From: Cricetomys ansorgei
Taxonomy: Eukaryota > Chordata > Mammalia > Rodentia > Nesomyidae
Reading direction: 5' to 3'
Length of the DNA stretch: 64,000 nt
Assembly (NCBI GenBank): GCA_026225945.1
Contig: JAMJFZ010001258.1
Location: forward strand, 4,373,001-4,437,000
The notes below the pieces were generated by a model that saw only the letters and a program-made list of their open reading frames with translations, was not told the DNA's origin and made no database searches. A program made the translations under genes and the position numbers. Shown here piece after piece: positions 1-11,165 of this stretch (positions within the stretch are counted from its first letter, which is position 1; every line of letters begins with the position of its first letter).

Positions 1-186
1 AGCATGTGCTATTCTCGCAGAGGCTCCGTTCACAGCACCACATGGGTGCTCACATCTGTCCATAGCTCCCGTTCAGGGCGATCTGATGCCCTCTTCTGTG
101 TTCACCAGACACACATGTGGTATACATACATGTGCATACATACTGGAAACACACATGTCTGTATAATAAAAGTAATATGTTTTTAA
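1..186 (+). repeat. B2 SINE, 5' end cut by window edge
   Basis: The sequence matches the body and 3' end of a rodent B2 SINE: the caccacatgggtgctcacat block, then gatctgatgccctcttctg, then a CA/TA-rich region and a tail with aataaaa. The 5' tRNA-like part with the pol III boxes lies mostly outside the window. The short open frame across it is incidental. Confidence 0.8.
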
Positions 187-882
187 AAAGAAGGGAAGCA
201 CTGCCTTCTGAAGTGGGTGCCAGCTAACAATGGCTGAGCAACACCCACATCTACCACAGCCTGTCTCTTACTTTCTCCTTGCTCCTTATTATTGTTTGCT
301 TTGGGATGGGAGTCTTCACCTCCTGGGGCAGAATGGCACCTTGGATATAAATGTGTATAAATGTGGCCTCCAGAGTCAGGATTTTGAGTGCTCGATCTTG
401 GCCTTGTTTTCTGCAAACTTAGGACAAACTATGCTATTGTGCCTCCACCTCCCCTTCAGGTAAAACAGGATTATTGAGTGTCCGGTGAGCGGTTGTGTAC
501 AACTCCTTGAATCTCTGAAATCTTAGACTCTCCTGGCAGGTGACAGGTGCGGCCTTCACTCAGAACCGGGCATACGTTTCCTGCCAGTCGCTTATTCCGC
601 CTCTCAGATGAACGTGCAGCTCGGGAATCTGCAACAGTGAGATCTGTAGTCAGACAGATTTGACTTCGGAGGAAGACTCAGCCTGGACTGCTCCTGCCTA
701 GATAAGTTTCCTGTGGCCCCAAGCCTCCCAACAGGCTGCTTCCCCAAGGGGAACAGGAGCGAGAAAACTTTGGGTATTTTAAAATCATGGTGAAATATGG
801 ATGAGACGAAATTTTCTATTTTAGAGATGTTCAAAGTCTTGTCTGACACCATTGAGTCTAGTAAGAACAAAGTGCCCGTAAG
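187..882. other. Unique sequence, no gene recognised
   Basis: I see no SINE, LTR or exon signature here. The open frames are short and unlike known proteins. The segment ends where the 27-bp array begins. Confidence 0.5.
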
Positions 883-1551
883 TGCGCTACCCTGTGTGTG
901 GCTGTTAAGGGCACTGCCCTGTGTGTGGCTGATAAGTGCGCTACCCTGTGTGTGGCTGTTAAGTGCGCTACCCTGTGTGTGGCTGTTAAGTGCGCTACCC
1001 TGTGTGTGGCTGTTAAGTGCGCTACCCTGTGTGTGGCTGTTAAGTGCGCTACCCTGTGTGTGGCTGTTAAGGGCGCTGCCCTGTGTGTGGCTGTTAAGGG
1101 CACTGCCCTGTGTGTGGCTGTTAAGGGCACTGCCCTGTGTGTGGCTGTTAAGGGCACTGCCCTGTGTGTGGCTGTTAAGGGCGCTACCCTGTGTGTGGCT
1201 GTTAAGTGCGCTACCCTGTGTGTGGCTGTTAAGTGCGCTACCCTGTGTGTGGCTGTTAAGTGCGCTACCCTGTGTGTGGCTGTTAAGGGCGCTACCCTGT
1301 GTGTGGCTGTTAAGGGCGCTACCCTGTGTGTGGCTGTTAAGGGCACTGCCCTGTGTGTGGCTGTTAAGTGCACTACCCTGTGTGTGGCTGTTAAGTGCGC
1401 TACCCTGTGTGTGGCTGTTAAGGGCGCTACCCTGTGTGTGGCTGTTAAGGGCGCTACCCTGTGTGTGGCTGTTAAGGGCACTGCCCTGTGTGTGGCTGTT
1501 AAGGGCACTGCCCTGTGTGTGGCTGTTAAGGGCACTGCCCTGTGTGTGGCT
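883..1551. repeat. 27-bp minisatellite, 25 units
   Basis: Twenty-five consecutive 27-bp units share the core ccctgtgtgtggctgttaag. Units differ mainly at the first base (t or g) and at two internal sites (gcgcta, gcactg, gcgctg, gcacta). Spacing is exact: unit 1 starts at 883 and unit 25 at 1531. Because 27 is a multiple of 3 and the unit has no stop in several frames, long open frames appear on both strands (for example 604-1563 minus, a nine-residue peptide repeat). There is no upstream gene structure, so I treat these as by-products. Flanking DNA is unrelated. Confidence 0.97.
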
Positions 1552-1706
1552 CATCACCTCCACCCATCTCCAGAATGTTTTTATTGTCCCAAACTGAACC
1601 TGTATCCATTAGACACTCAGGACTCCTCCCTGATCTCTGGTACTGTCGCTTTCCCTCCTCCTTATGAATTTGTGCTAGGGAGTTAATTATTAGTGAATAG
1701 TGTGCT

Positions 1707-2152
1707 AGTCGTCTTGCTGCTGTGACAAAATACTGACGGAAACCAACTTGAAAGGGGAAGACTTATTTTGGCTCACAGTTCAGAGGTCTCACTCCGTGGC
1801 CATCACAGGCTGTTGGATCTGGAGGAGTCAGAACATCGCTGAAGCTACGGTAGCCTGTGGAGAGGGAGTGGCTCACACCGTGGCAGGAAAGGGGGAGTGG
1901 GCGCAGCAGGCGAGGGGTGACACCCAAGGGCATCTCACCAGGTAACCGCTGGCACTCACGCCCTCCAACTACGCCGTTCCTCTCAGTGTCCACACCTCCT
2001 GACAGCCCAGTAAACCAGGCAGCCATAGAGGGATCCACCTCCTGTCGAGATGGGTGCTCACGATCCAGTCACCTCCAGACTTTAAACGCCCTTGCGCTGG
2101 AGTGCCACCTTCAGCACACAAGTTTGCGGAAGACATTCATGATCCAAACCGT
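1707..2152 (-). mobile_element. MaLR-type LTR (rodent ERVL-MaLR group)
   Basis: On the plus strand it begins with ttgctgctgtgacaaaatac and cttattttggctcacagttc and ends near gaagacattcatgatccaaa. This is the antisense reading of a common rodent LTR whose sense strand ends in a polyadenylation region. Length (~446 bp) fits a solo LTR. Subfamily (MT/ORR1-like) is from memory and unsure. Confidence 0.65.
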
Positions 2153-2395
2153 TTCTTCCCTGCCCGTGGCTGCTGCGAAAGCTCACAAAGACACGAGGGT
2201 ACGAAGGCCACCTTGCGTCTGTCGTCTGAAGGCAGAGGGCAGTGTCAGCCCCTTTCCTACCGTCACTTAGCCTGAGACCCCACGGACTTCCTGCCTCAGT
2301 TAACCTAACCTGGATGACCTCTCAGACACCAGTGGCTCCTCTGTGGCGAGTCCGGATCCTGTCAAGCTGGCAAGCAGCACGCACCCGGTGTCAGT

Positions 2396-2750
2396 TTCTT
2401 TTCTGTTGCCGTGAATAAATTGTGACCAAATGCAGCTTCAGGAAGAAGGGGTTTGATCTGGCTTACGGTTCCAAAGAAGTTAAGAGTCTATCGTGGCGTC
2501 GGGGCAGGTTGTGGCAGCAGGAGCAGGAAGCGGGATGATAGCATTTCATACACACAGAAAGAAGAATGAGAGAGAGAGAGAGAGAGAGCAGGAGGTAGGG
2601 AGGCTCCCAGCCCTAGAAGCCCTCCCTCCAGCAAGTCTGTAACCCCTGAAGGCTCTGTAACCTCCCCAAACAGTGACAGTCACTAAGGACCAAGCATTCC
2701 CAGGCGTGAGCCCATTGGGACACTTCTCAGTCAAACCGCCACAGCTACTG
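2396..2750 (-). mobile_element. MaLR-type LTR, diverged
   Basis: The plus strand shows ctgttgccgtgaataaattg, then a gatctggcttacggttcc block and, at the far end, the cagtcactaaggaccaagca region typical of the antisense reading of MaLR LTRs. A pure AG run (about 2569-2588) lies inside it. No internal retroviral sequence is present. Confidence 0.55.
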
Positions 2751-3259
2751 TAGGTGCTGAACAACGGGAGTGGGATGCAGGCCAGACCCTCCATGTCTGA
2801 CAGACAGACAGCGGTCCTTTGCTTTGGGAGTGGTCAGTGCTTCCTCCTCTCCTTCTATGAGAGCTAATGTGAGCGGCATGTAGATGGCTGTTTCCGCCAA
2901 AGCTCGGGGCTCAGGGAGAGTGCAAGACAGACAGTGAGAAAATCCCTAACAAATAACCTTCCACACGGCCTCTTGTCCTAACTGCAAGGTACCATTATTC
3001 GCTCTCATCGCGTTAGACCCTCAGATAATAGCGACCACCCCTTATTTCTCAAGCGCGTCTGAGTTCCACACAGGCTGACTCTCGGGGCTGCGTGTCAGTA
3101 CTACAGGCTTTGGCCTTTGCGAGTTGTGACATTCTAGAATGCAGATGACTGCCATTTTCCCTTGGCACCAAGGGAAAAGACAGCAACAGAATATAGTTTC
3201 CATTTAACACTGGGAAGGTCAAGTGACAGGGCACGTGCATGGAAACATACTGGATCAGC
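2751..3259. other. Unique sequence, no gene recognised
   Basis: No repeat family or exon could be identified between the LTR and the B1. Composition is mixed, with no simple repeats. Confidence 0.5.
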
Positions 3260-3420
3260 AAGGTGGTGGCGGCGCACGCCTTTGATCCTGGCACTCGGGA
3301 GGCAGAGGCAGGGGGATCTCTGTGAGTTCGAGGCCAGCCTGGACTATGGAGTGAGTTCCAGGGCAGCCAGAACTACAACAGAGAAACCCTGTCTCGACAA
3401 ACCAAACCAAAACAACAAGA
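3260..3420 (+). repeat. B1 SINE
   Basis: Nearly complete 7SL-derived B1: cgcacgcctttgatcctggc, gggaggcagaggcaggggga, gagttcgaggccagcctgga, then gagaaaccctgtctcg and an A-rich tail (accaaaccaaaacaacaag). The A and B boxes of the pol III promoter are recognisable. Divergence is moderate. Confidence 0.92.
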
Positions 3421-4174
3421 ACATCGGCCTCGCTGAGATCAATAGTCGGCCCTTGGAACGAAGGGGCAGCCGTGAACTTGGCCGTGTTTTTGGCACTGGC
3501 CACACCACCGTGTGCCATTGGGACATAAGCGTTGCATCATCTGAAGGACAGGTACCTTTTCCACAGGCAAATGTTGCCAAGGGCGGACTGCTCCTGGATG
3601 CCTGAGGAACTGGTGTGCGAATACCCGTGGGTGCTGAGGGAGGTTTTCCTCCACGTGCAAAGCGCTTCTATCACTGCCTTTACCCGCCGGTCCTTCCTTG
3701 AATCTGCCCCTCAGCTCTTAGCAAAGGCCCATTGGTCAGTATGTGCCTTCAGTGACCGGCCCTCTGGCCAGAGCTCATTGGGCCGGGGCATGTCCTGACC
3801 TCTGAAGACAAATCCTGAATGAGGAGACCGAGCAGTCTAGTGGGAGCCCCGGGGCCTCCTCGGTCACGTGAAGACGAGGCTGGGGCCTGTGTCATGGGAA
3901 GCTGACAGCTTGGGGTGGGCGGGGAACAGAGGGTAGAACCTTCTGAGCAAGAGCAGACGTGCAGTGAGGGACAAGAAAGGGCCGCACTGGCCCCAGAGGG
4001 ACAGAGAAGGGTAGTGGCCAGACGCCTTTCTAGGTCCCTGAAGACCCACAAAGCTTCCTGTGTCAGGATCCCAGGGGAACCTCTTTGCCTCAAAATAAGC
4101 CCCTCCTTTATTGTGATTTAGGGTGTGGGGAATCAATACTTGCTTCTTTGTGGGAAGTACTCAGATGAGAAGCA
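3421..4174. other. Unique sequence, no gene recognised
   Basis: Overlapping open frames of 70-150 codons run on both strands, but none has a domain I recognise and no frame is favoured. Probably ordinary noncoding DNA. Confidence 0.45.
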
Positions 4175-4477
4175 TCTGTGCATCCCAAGCAAAACAGGGC
4201 CCTCTTGGTACTCATTTCAAAAAGGCCTTTTCCGGAGAAGACATGCCAATAGCCAGGAAATACAGGAAAAGATGACCTACCCCATCCTCAAGGACCAGGG
4301 AAATGCAAATCAAGGACACACGTCTTTGTCCCGTGAGGATGGCTGGTACTGTAAGGAAGCGGAATGTGAATTCTCTCCAAGGATGCAGAGGAGATGGGAG
4401 CCTGTGGGAGGAAAACCAGCAATACAGACACCGTGGAGACGTTCCTCCAAAAACCAGAGCTGGAGGTCTCATCTGGT
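4175..4477 (+). mobile_element. L1 LINE fragment, 3' part of ORF2 (pseudogenised)
   Basis: The segment carries the old L1 blocks catttcaaaaaggccttttc, gacatgccaatagccagg and gaaatgcaaatcaaggacac, followed by a stretch like the end of L1 ORF2 (mammalian L1 consensus, from memory). It is full of frame breaks. It continues after an inserted LTR at 4478-4813. Confidence 0.7.
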
Positions 4478-4813
4478 CTAGGTTGCCCCGATGCACACCA
4501 GGACCAAAAGCTCCGTGGGGAAGAAGGGGCTTATTCGCCTTACAGGTTATAGCCTATGATTGAGGGAAGCCAAGGCAGGAATGGAAGCAGAGATCGGGGG
4601 GGGGGGGGGGGGGAGGCACTGTTTGCTGGCAGCCATTGTTAACAGCACAGGCCCACCTGCCTGGAGGTGGCGAGTCAGTCCCTCTTTCATCAGTGAGCAA
4701 TAAGAAGATGCCCCTGAGACACACCCACAGGCCGCTCTGACGGCTGCGACTGCTCAGTTGAGAGGCCCTCCACACCAGAGTGTCCAGGTTCCTACTGATT
4801 GATTGACAAACGC
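4478..4813 (-). mobile_element. MaLR-type LTR inserted into the L1
   Basis: Antisense reading of a MaLR-type LTR: caccaggaccaaaagctc, gaagaaggggcttattcgcc, gagggaagccaaggcagga, and the far end near tgattgattgacaaac. It holds an 18-base G run at 4596-4613. L1 sequence of the same orientation lies on both sides, so the LTR arrived after the L1. I could not fix the target duplication, so the borders are accurate to about 15 bp. Confidence 0.6.
4596..4613. repeat. G18 homopolymer
   Basis: Eighteen consecutive G residues preceded by agatc and followed by aggcactg. Such runs are unstable in length and often misread in assembly. Confidence 0.95.
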
Positions 4814-5110
4814 TCCGGCGAGGTGGAGTCCCACTCCTAGTTATTTACCTGTAGGAAGGGAAAGCCAAACCCAAATCAACGCACGAACTGAACAAAACAT
4901 GGTATATCCAAACACTGGAATATTACTCAGCCTTAAAGAGGATAAACAGTCTAACACATGCTGGAATATAACTCATCCTTAAGAATCAAGTGACGCCAGC
5001 CAGACCCAGAGGGACAGATTCACGACTCCTCTCGTGGACTGCTAGAATGAGGCAGCTTCATAGGAACAGGAAGTAAAATGGCGATTGTCCAGGAATGGCA
5101 GAGGAAGGGA
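4814..5110 (+). mobile_element. L1 LINE fragment, continuation (ORF2 end and start of 3' UTR)
   Basis: Resumes with agtcccactcctagttattt, then acatggtatatccaaacact and ggaatattactcagccttaa, hallmark blocks of the last part of L1 ORF2, and runs into 3' UTR-like sequence near aggaacaggaagtaaaatgg. Same orientation as 4175-4477 and in the expected order, so both are one element. Confidence 0.75.
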
Positions 5111-8100
5111 GGCCGGTCCTGGAATTGTCTTCATCTTCGTTGCCCTCTTCCGAAGCCCACCACCGCAGCGTATGGCGCCACAGCCTTTCCTGTGGTGTGG
5201 CGTCCTACCCAACTGAACACAAAGACGCCTCTCCAAACCCAGTTGTTAAATGAAATTCATCTAAATGCCTCAGGAAGGAACGCAGTCAGTACAATTCATC
5301 CCTAATAGAATATTCCGCACGTGATGTCTTAGGAGATTGTATTACGCAGCCATTGTTTCATAGTTTAGGGACATTTATACTACGGTTTAAATGCCCCACG
5401 TGACAGCAGCACGGCAGTATGTTCTGTTGGGTGAGAGTCAGGGTGGTGTGGGGAAGGGCTCACGGGAGAACTGAAGTGACTTTAAAGAGAGGATTTGTTG
5501 TACCATCTGGGTAGAAAGCCGTTGTTGGAGGAAGTCAGAAACCAGTGGTGGTTATTCCAGGAGAAAGGCTAGGAGACCCCGGTTTTGCATTTAGACTCTT
5601 TTCCCATGGTGGTTGCTGTTCTCAGATTCAGGAGAACGCAACAGTGCTCACTCTTTAGCAACAGGAGTACAGCGCGGTTAGCTGCGATGCAGAGTGGCAT
5701 CCAGGAGAACACAGCCAGGACAGCGTGACAGGTGTCCAGGACCTTGGCCCTTGGCTCTTCACCTTAGACTGGATCTGAGGTTGCCCTGAGCACTCAGAGT
5801 GTCTATGAATGCCAGTTTCAACCCCTGCTTCTCTCGAGACCCCAGGTTGGGCATCTTGATCTGTCTGTCACTGACTTGAGATGCGCAGGCAGCCCCCTGC
5901 TTCTTTGGCTAAAATCTGAAGGTCCTCCTGCCTGCTGCATGTTCTCGTTGTACCACCAGGGCCTGTCCTGGCTGCTGCTGTGTCCTTGCCATTGGGCAGA
6001 CCCACCTTCCCCTACAGGGCCCTCCCTTCCCCTCCCGCCGTCTCATGTACTGGAGTTCTCAACTCATAGCTTACTCAAAAGTGACAAGGGACTCCTGTCC
6101 TGGAAAGTCCATGCTGGTTCACCGCCCACAGAACAGTTATTTCGGGACACTTCGCTTTCATCATGGTTTAAGTTCTGAGGAAAAGGGGTAGATTCGTCCT
6201 TTCCCCAATAAAGTATGTTCTCATCGCTGCTATTGTACGGAATGCTGAAGTCACAGGAAAAACAGGAGCTAGTGACACACTTCCCGGAGTTAACGACATC
6301 GGCATCACTGCGAAGGGAGATTGAATCAGCGAGCCCAAACAAGCACGCTTTATGGTCTGCGCTGTGTCTGTTTTCTTGATGAGCACGGTACTTAAGGCTC
6401 TGTGGGACTTGTGACACTTGTGTGCCATAGCTGGAAGCTGCCATTGACCTGGGCGTCTTTTCCTTTGGAATATTTAAAACACTGAGCCTGATTTATGTCT
6501 TTTCCACAGCCCGAATCAATGTGGGGTTGTGAAACAACGCTAAAGCATTACTAAAATCCACAACCACAAGGTGAAATGGAGGCTTGCAGTGGCTTTGGGG
6601 AGCGTCCTTGTGTTTGTGTAAACAGTGATGAAGGTCTGTTCTTTTGCATTCTTTCAAAACACCACCATTTCTAGGTGGAAAGGAACGTGTTCTTTGAAGA
6701 CTTCGGAAACATGTCTCAGATACCGTGAAAAGAGCTGGACCATTAGAGCAATTTTCTATCAAGACCTCAGAACAAAAACAAATCCAGAAGGCCTTCTGGG
6801 ATACACAGCCAGTGTCAGAAGTTCAGTCTCACGGACACAAAGTACTCTTGAGCTACACCTGACATGGCGGAATATTAGGACTGTTTGGCCACAATTATGG
6901 CTATTGTCGGTCACAGCTCTGGCATGACATTAAGCCAACACGGTTAGGCTGCCCTTTTCTCAAGGTCAAGCTTGGACCGTACAGCTGACTGGGGGACGAG
7001 AGTCAAATATGAGGTCAAGACTACTCTGCCACAGGGATTCAATATTGCCGATTTAGAAATTTTTAATCAGAACAACATTTTATCCACATTCAGGGCATGA
7101 GTCTAAATATTTAGAAGTGCAAAAGGAAAGACTGAGTAGAGGGGAGCGATGCTGAATTTCCCTTAGTGCATAGAATACTGTTTTATGGGGGGTGTCATCA
7201 GGGACGACTGAGTCACGAGGGGGAGGTTCTCATGAATGTGTTCTTTGCCCTTCTGCAGGGAACTTGAAGAGCCCGCAGTCTATACCCTGGAAGAGGGTCC
7301 TCCCACCGTGCGGTCGGTCTGCCTCAAGCCAGAATCGTAGGAAACCTCTGCCTGTGGTTTATAAGCTGCCTAGTCCAGGGAGAGAGTCGGTCATTATTCC
7401 CTGAGTTTCTTTTTAGGCCCCAGGTAGAGGTGGTGCCTTACGTTGGAACAAGTAAACCCGGAGGATGGCAAGTATGGATTGGGAGGGTCACACGTTCACT
7501 TGTGGCGTGAAATGAGAGGATCTGACCCGCGTGCAGACAGCAGAGAGCGTCTGTGCATGGCTGGAAGGGAGAGTGTGGGCGTCTCCAGCTCAGGATGCTG
7601 CCTGAAGCTGCAGGAACCCGGGAAGAGAGCGCAGCAGGCAGAGAGGGGAGGCCGACACCAAGCCCTGGTGGGCTGGGGCATTTAAACCTTGAATTGAGGG
7701 AGAAAGTCTTGCAAAGGAGACTCAGAAGAGGCTAACACAAAGTAGGGCTGCAAAGAAGGCAGGCATCACTGCAGCTGGTCAGAAGGGGTACCTGGAGAGA
7801 GCTGCTACTGTTTGGATCTCACATGGCCTCCAAGGACCCGTGTGCTAAGAAGCCGGTGCGAAGCAGAGCCTTCAAGAGGCAGGGAGCACGCTTCGGAGGG
7901 CACTGCATGACTCCCGCCAGTCTCCTCCTCACCTTAAACTCCAGGGCCATGAGGTGAGTGGTTTTGTTCTGAGCTTGCTCCTGCCATTGCTATCAGGAGC
8001 CAGAAAACAACGGCTCCAGCTAGTCAGAGGCGCTAAGACCATCAAGAGACTCACCTTTTCCTTCTGTAAAGCTTTCAGGATGTGTGGTAAGGACAGGAAG

Positions 8101-8317
8101 CTAGGTGACGTGGGGAGAAAGGGGCCTTGGCTAAGTCTTCCTCGGGGGAGGGGGTGTGGGTGGGCTGTGGTGGGCGAAGGAGAGAAAGGCGGGGAGGGCA
8201 GGGTGTTACTTGGAGAAGCTTAAGGAGGCGCTGAGCAGAGAAACGGGGCCATAGCTACAAAATGTGTGAGTGGTAAGCAAACGTGTACCCTAACTGGAAT
8301 GGAGGGGTGGGGAGAGG

Positions 8318-8321
<4 letters not shown>
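5111..8321. other. Long unique stretch, no gene recognised
   Basis: About 3.2 kb without any repeat I can name. It contains scattered frames of at most 126 codons, none with recognisable domains. The 6500-7150 part is relatively AT-rich. It may be intron or spacer. Strongly diverged old repeats cannot be excluded by eye. Confidence 0.45.

Positions 8322-8355
<34 letters not shown>
8322..8355. repeat. (AG)17 microsatellite
   Basis: A 34-base uninterrupted AG run. It produces Arg-Glu and Leu-Ser repeats in the spurious frames that cross it. Confidence 0.97.
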
Positions 8356-8358
<3 letters not shown>

Positions 8359-8866
8359 TTGACTAGGCAGAGAGGCAGCAGGAAGCTGGCTCTCAGGCTG
8401 ACAGGCAGCACCCCTTGTCTGGGGTCTGAGCACAGTGCAGGGATTGAGAAAGCGCAGATCAGATGCAAACACACAGTAGATTTAAGATGGAACGAGAACG
8501 TGGGTGTGGCCAGTTGTTTCACTGATTTTGTTTTGTTTTTGAGAACACAGGAGACAAGATCAGCTCTGAGAGACACTGTATGGTTGGTAAACCCTTGTGC
8601 GGTGGGAAAAGATGCTCAGAGATGGAGTTCGGGGAGACTGTCAGGTTGTGCTGATGGCCACAGAGTACATTCGTCCACGTGAAAGGCGTCATCCACTGCC
8701 TAGGAGATCGTTCTGCTGTTGTTTTGGCTAAAACACAAGGTTAAACACAGCGAATCTCAAAGCAAGAAAGGGCATTCCTTTCCCCTCCCCTCCCTCCAGC
8801 GGCTGAGGAGGAGAGCTCCGAGTGGCACATCGACAGCGACTCCTTAATGATGAGCAATGCTCTTTT
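8356..8866. other. Unique sequence, no gene recognised
   Basis: No repeat or exon signal found between the AG run and the B4 element. Confidence 0.45.
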
Positions 8867-9066
8867 CTGTGTCTGTTTTTGTTTTTGAGAGGGGTCTCAG
8901 GTAGCCCAGGTTGGCCTCAAGCTGACTGTGTAACTGAGGGTGTCCTTGAAGTGCGGAGACGGCTGAGCTTGCGGCTCGCTCTGGCTTGGAGTGGAGCTGA
9001 GAGGCAAATCCAGGGCTTTGAGCACGTTCGGCGAGCACTCTGCCAAGCGAGCTACATCCCAGCCTG
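8867..9066 (-). repeat. B4-type SINE (B1-like plus ID-like halves)
   Basis: The plus strand reads tttttgagaggggtctcagg, gtagcccaggttggcctcaa, then gagctacatcccagcc. This is the reverse complement of a B4 element: the ID-like tRNA-derived half lies at the right and the B1-like half at the left. Diverged, about 200 bp. Confidence 0.7.
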
Positions 9067-9852
9067 AAGGCCCATTTTTAATCAAGCCAGAGCAGTCTCA
9101 GATCTGGGGCTCTCCATGTTAAATCCCATCAAGCAGGAGTTTTATGGGACTGCGCTGCTTTCGTTGCACTTGGGTCTTTTAATGATTGGTACATTTTTGA
9201 CAAGAGATATTGGTTTTCTATTTATTTTTGTGGTATTGATTGTTCCTTTCAAACAGAATGACTTGACTTTTAAAATGAGGTTATAATAAGACAAGTCTGT
9301 GGTAAACAGTGGTGGAAGAGGAGACAGGGGTGAAGCAGAACAGCGCCAGCGCCACTGAAGAGTCAGAATCGGGGAATTCCACGCAACATCGTGCTAACTG
9401 GACCGGCCAGTCAGGCTGACCCGTCTGTCTGTTCTGATTTTCCTTAGGACAGCAGCAGTCAGCTTAGCTCACTCCTGTGAGGAGTCTCAAAGCCTTGGGG
9501 TGGGGTGGGCAGAGCTGCAGCAGAGAGGCATGCACCTCAACACCCCAGGAGTCGCCTCTCAGGCTTGACTGATGACAAGGGTGAGGAGAGGCCCCTGGGG
9601 AAGAGCAGATGGTTACACGGTGTGGTGCTGCCACAGCCCCCCATCGCCACCCTGGCCAGCCACTCTCTGCACCATCTGCACCCGTCTTCCCTCTGGGCCT
9701 CTTCCGGGTGCTACCTGCTACTGTGCGTGACAGGGTATGGGGGACGTGGTCCCAGTGGCTCTCACCTCGGCCCCGGCTTTTGTGAGGTCCCGGGTAGAAC
9801 CATGGATGTCTCTGAGACTGAGACTTTCGTGGTTGGTGGGCCCTCAAAGAAC
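9067..9852. other. Unique sequence, no gene recognised
   Basis: The first 200 bases are AT-rich. At 9464-9991 overlapping frames on both strands reach 175 codons, but their composition (Pro, Ser, His, Arg) and the lack of domains suggest chance frames in GC-rich DNA. Confidence 0.45.
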
Positions 9853-10170
9853 ACACCAAGAGCTGAAGAGATGGCTCAGTGGGTACAGTCCCTGCTGCAC
9901 AAGCATGAGGACCGGAGTTCTGAACCCCTACATGCACATAAAAGCTGGGTGCCACCTCAGCTGTAACCTCAGCATTGGGTGGAACCCGCATTTATAGCCC
10001 AGGAAGTTCAGCTGAAACAGTTCAACGAGAGACCCTGTCTCAAAAAATGAGGGGAGGGCAACTGAGGAAGGCACTGCTGGCTGTTAGATCTGTGTGCACG
10101 GCTGAGCACACTCGCTCACGTGTATATATGTGTCACACGTGCACACACACATGTACACACACAGCAAAAG
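9853..10170 (+). repeat. B3 SINE
   Basis: tRNA-derived head (gagatggctcagtgggtaca, ctgctgcacaagcatgagg), then cataaaagctgggtgccacc, a central gtaacctcagcattggg block, gagaccctgtctcaaaaaat, and a CA-rich tail. This is the order of a B3 (B2-family) element. The tail carries a short CA microsatellite (10131-10165). Confidence 0.85.
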
Positions 10171-10987
10171 CACACACCATTCATGCAGTGGGAACGCTTT
10201 TCCTGGCAGGATGAAGAGCAACACCACGCTCCATTGAGCTTCCTGTACCGTTTGCTGACTCGCTTCTAATGACTCGGCATCTTGCATGCTGGTGGGTTCT
10301 CAAAGGCCTCACGCCGTTTCAGGAACCCTCAGGCAAACCCAGAACTTCGGTCACCCAACCTTAGGCCAGGGCAGAGTTTCTTTTAGACACTAGGGAATGT
10401 TTGAATAAGAGTGTCCTCAGAGCTGTGTGCAGATGGAGCGAAAGGGAGAACATGATTTCCTCATTCAAATTTGCCACGATGAAAACACTAAAGCCATGCT
10501 GCTTTTATTAATAGACATTATTTAATACAGCAAGAGAAGTGGCTGTTGCATCAGAGGTGGCCTCAATTAGCCTGAGCCAGGAAGACCTGGAAAGAGCCGC
10601 TCTTCCAGGCACATTTATAAAGCCCGCTGTGTCCGCAGTGAAGCCTCAGCTACGGCCAGCTTCTTATAGGAGGCCTGGGTCCCATGGTGTGCCTGTTTGC
10701 AAAACAGGCTGTGTTTACCCCAAATATTTGAGATTTGAATGGTATGGAGCCTTAAAGCAATGCTAGCTTCTGTGATGAATGCCTCTTAAATGTACAATGA
10801 CCCAGTGCAATACAGATTAATTTCTCATTGGCATAAGGCCCAAAACAGATGTTCTCCATTGATATTAATTCTTCTCCAATCAGTGGCTTGGGTCTGAGGG
10901 CTCTTCTATTTTTCAGTACCCTTAACATACGGTTTCTGAGGTCGCCATGATTATCTGTACCAAGCCAAGGGAAGAGTAAAAATCACG
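10171..10987. other. Unique sequence including an AT-rich possible conserved noncoding element
   Basis: The 10480-10920 part is AT-rich, free of repeats, and holds several homeodomain-type TAAT/ATTA cores (for example agattaatttctcattggc and gatattaattcttctcc). That composition is common in conserved noncoding elements, but conservation cannot be tested here. No coding frame stands out. Confidence 0.3.
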
Positions 10988-11165
10988 ACAGGCCCAGCAA
11001 GGTGCTCAGCGGGTAACAGTACTGGCCTCGAAGCCTGACAGCCTGAGCGCGTCTGAGACCCTTCGATGTGGAGGGAACGACTCCCATAAATTGTCTTCTG
11101 ACCCGCACATTTGCCCTGCAATTGCGCGTGAGTGCATGTGCCCATACACACCATAAACAAGTCAG
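10988..11165 (+). repeat. B2-family SINE, diverged
   Basis: Blocks caaggtgctcagcgggtaac, gaagcctgacagcctgagcg, aattgtcttctgacccgcac, then cccatacacaccataaac follow the B2/B3 plan. It lacks the long central insert of B3. The A-rich tail is short. Confidence 0.7.

Noticed and set aside
604..1563. 319-codon minus-strand frame with a nine-residue repeat, and parallel plus-strand frames
   Set aside because: It is generated by the stop-free 27-bp minisatellite; several frames on both strands are open equally, and the non-repeat ends have no domain or splice context.
9853..9930. tRNA-like A and B boxes
   Set aside because: They belong to the tRNA-derived head of a B3 SINE; no mature tRNA cloverleaf with an anticodon arm is present. 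The same holds for the other B2, B3, B4 and ID copies.
9464..9991. 175-codon minus-strand frame
   Set aside because: It ends inside a B3 SINE, an overlapping plus frame of similar length exists, and there is no recognisable domain.
10808..10826. 15-base string atacagattaatttc shared with 56838-56852
   Set aside because: In 64 kb a shared 15-mer is expected about once or twice by chance, so it is not evidence of related elements.
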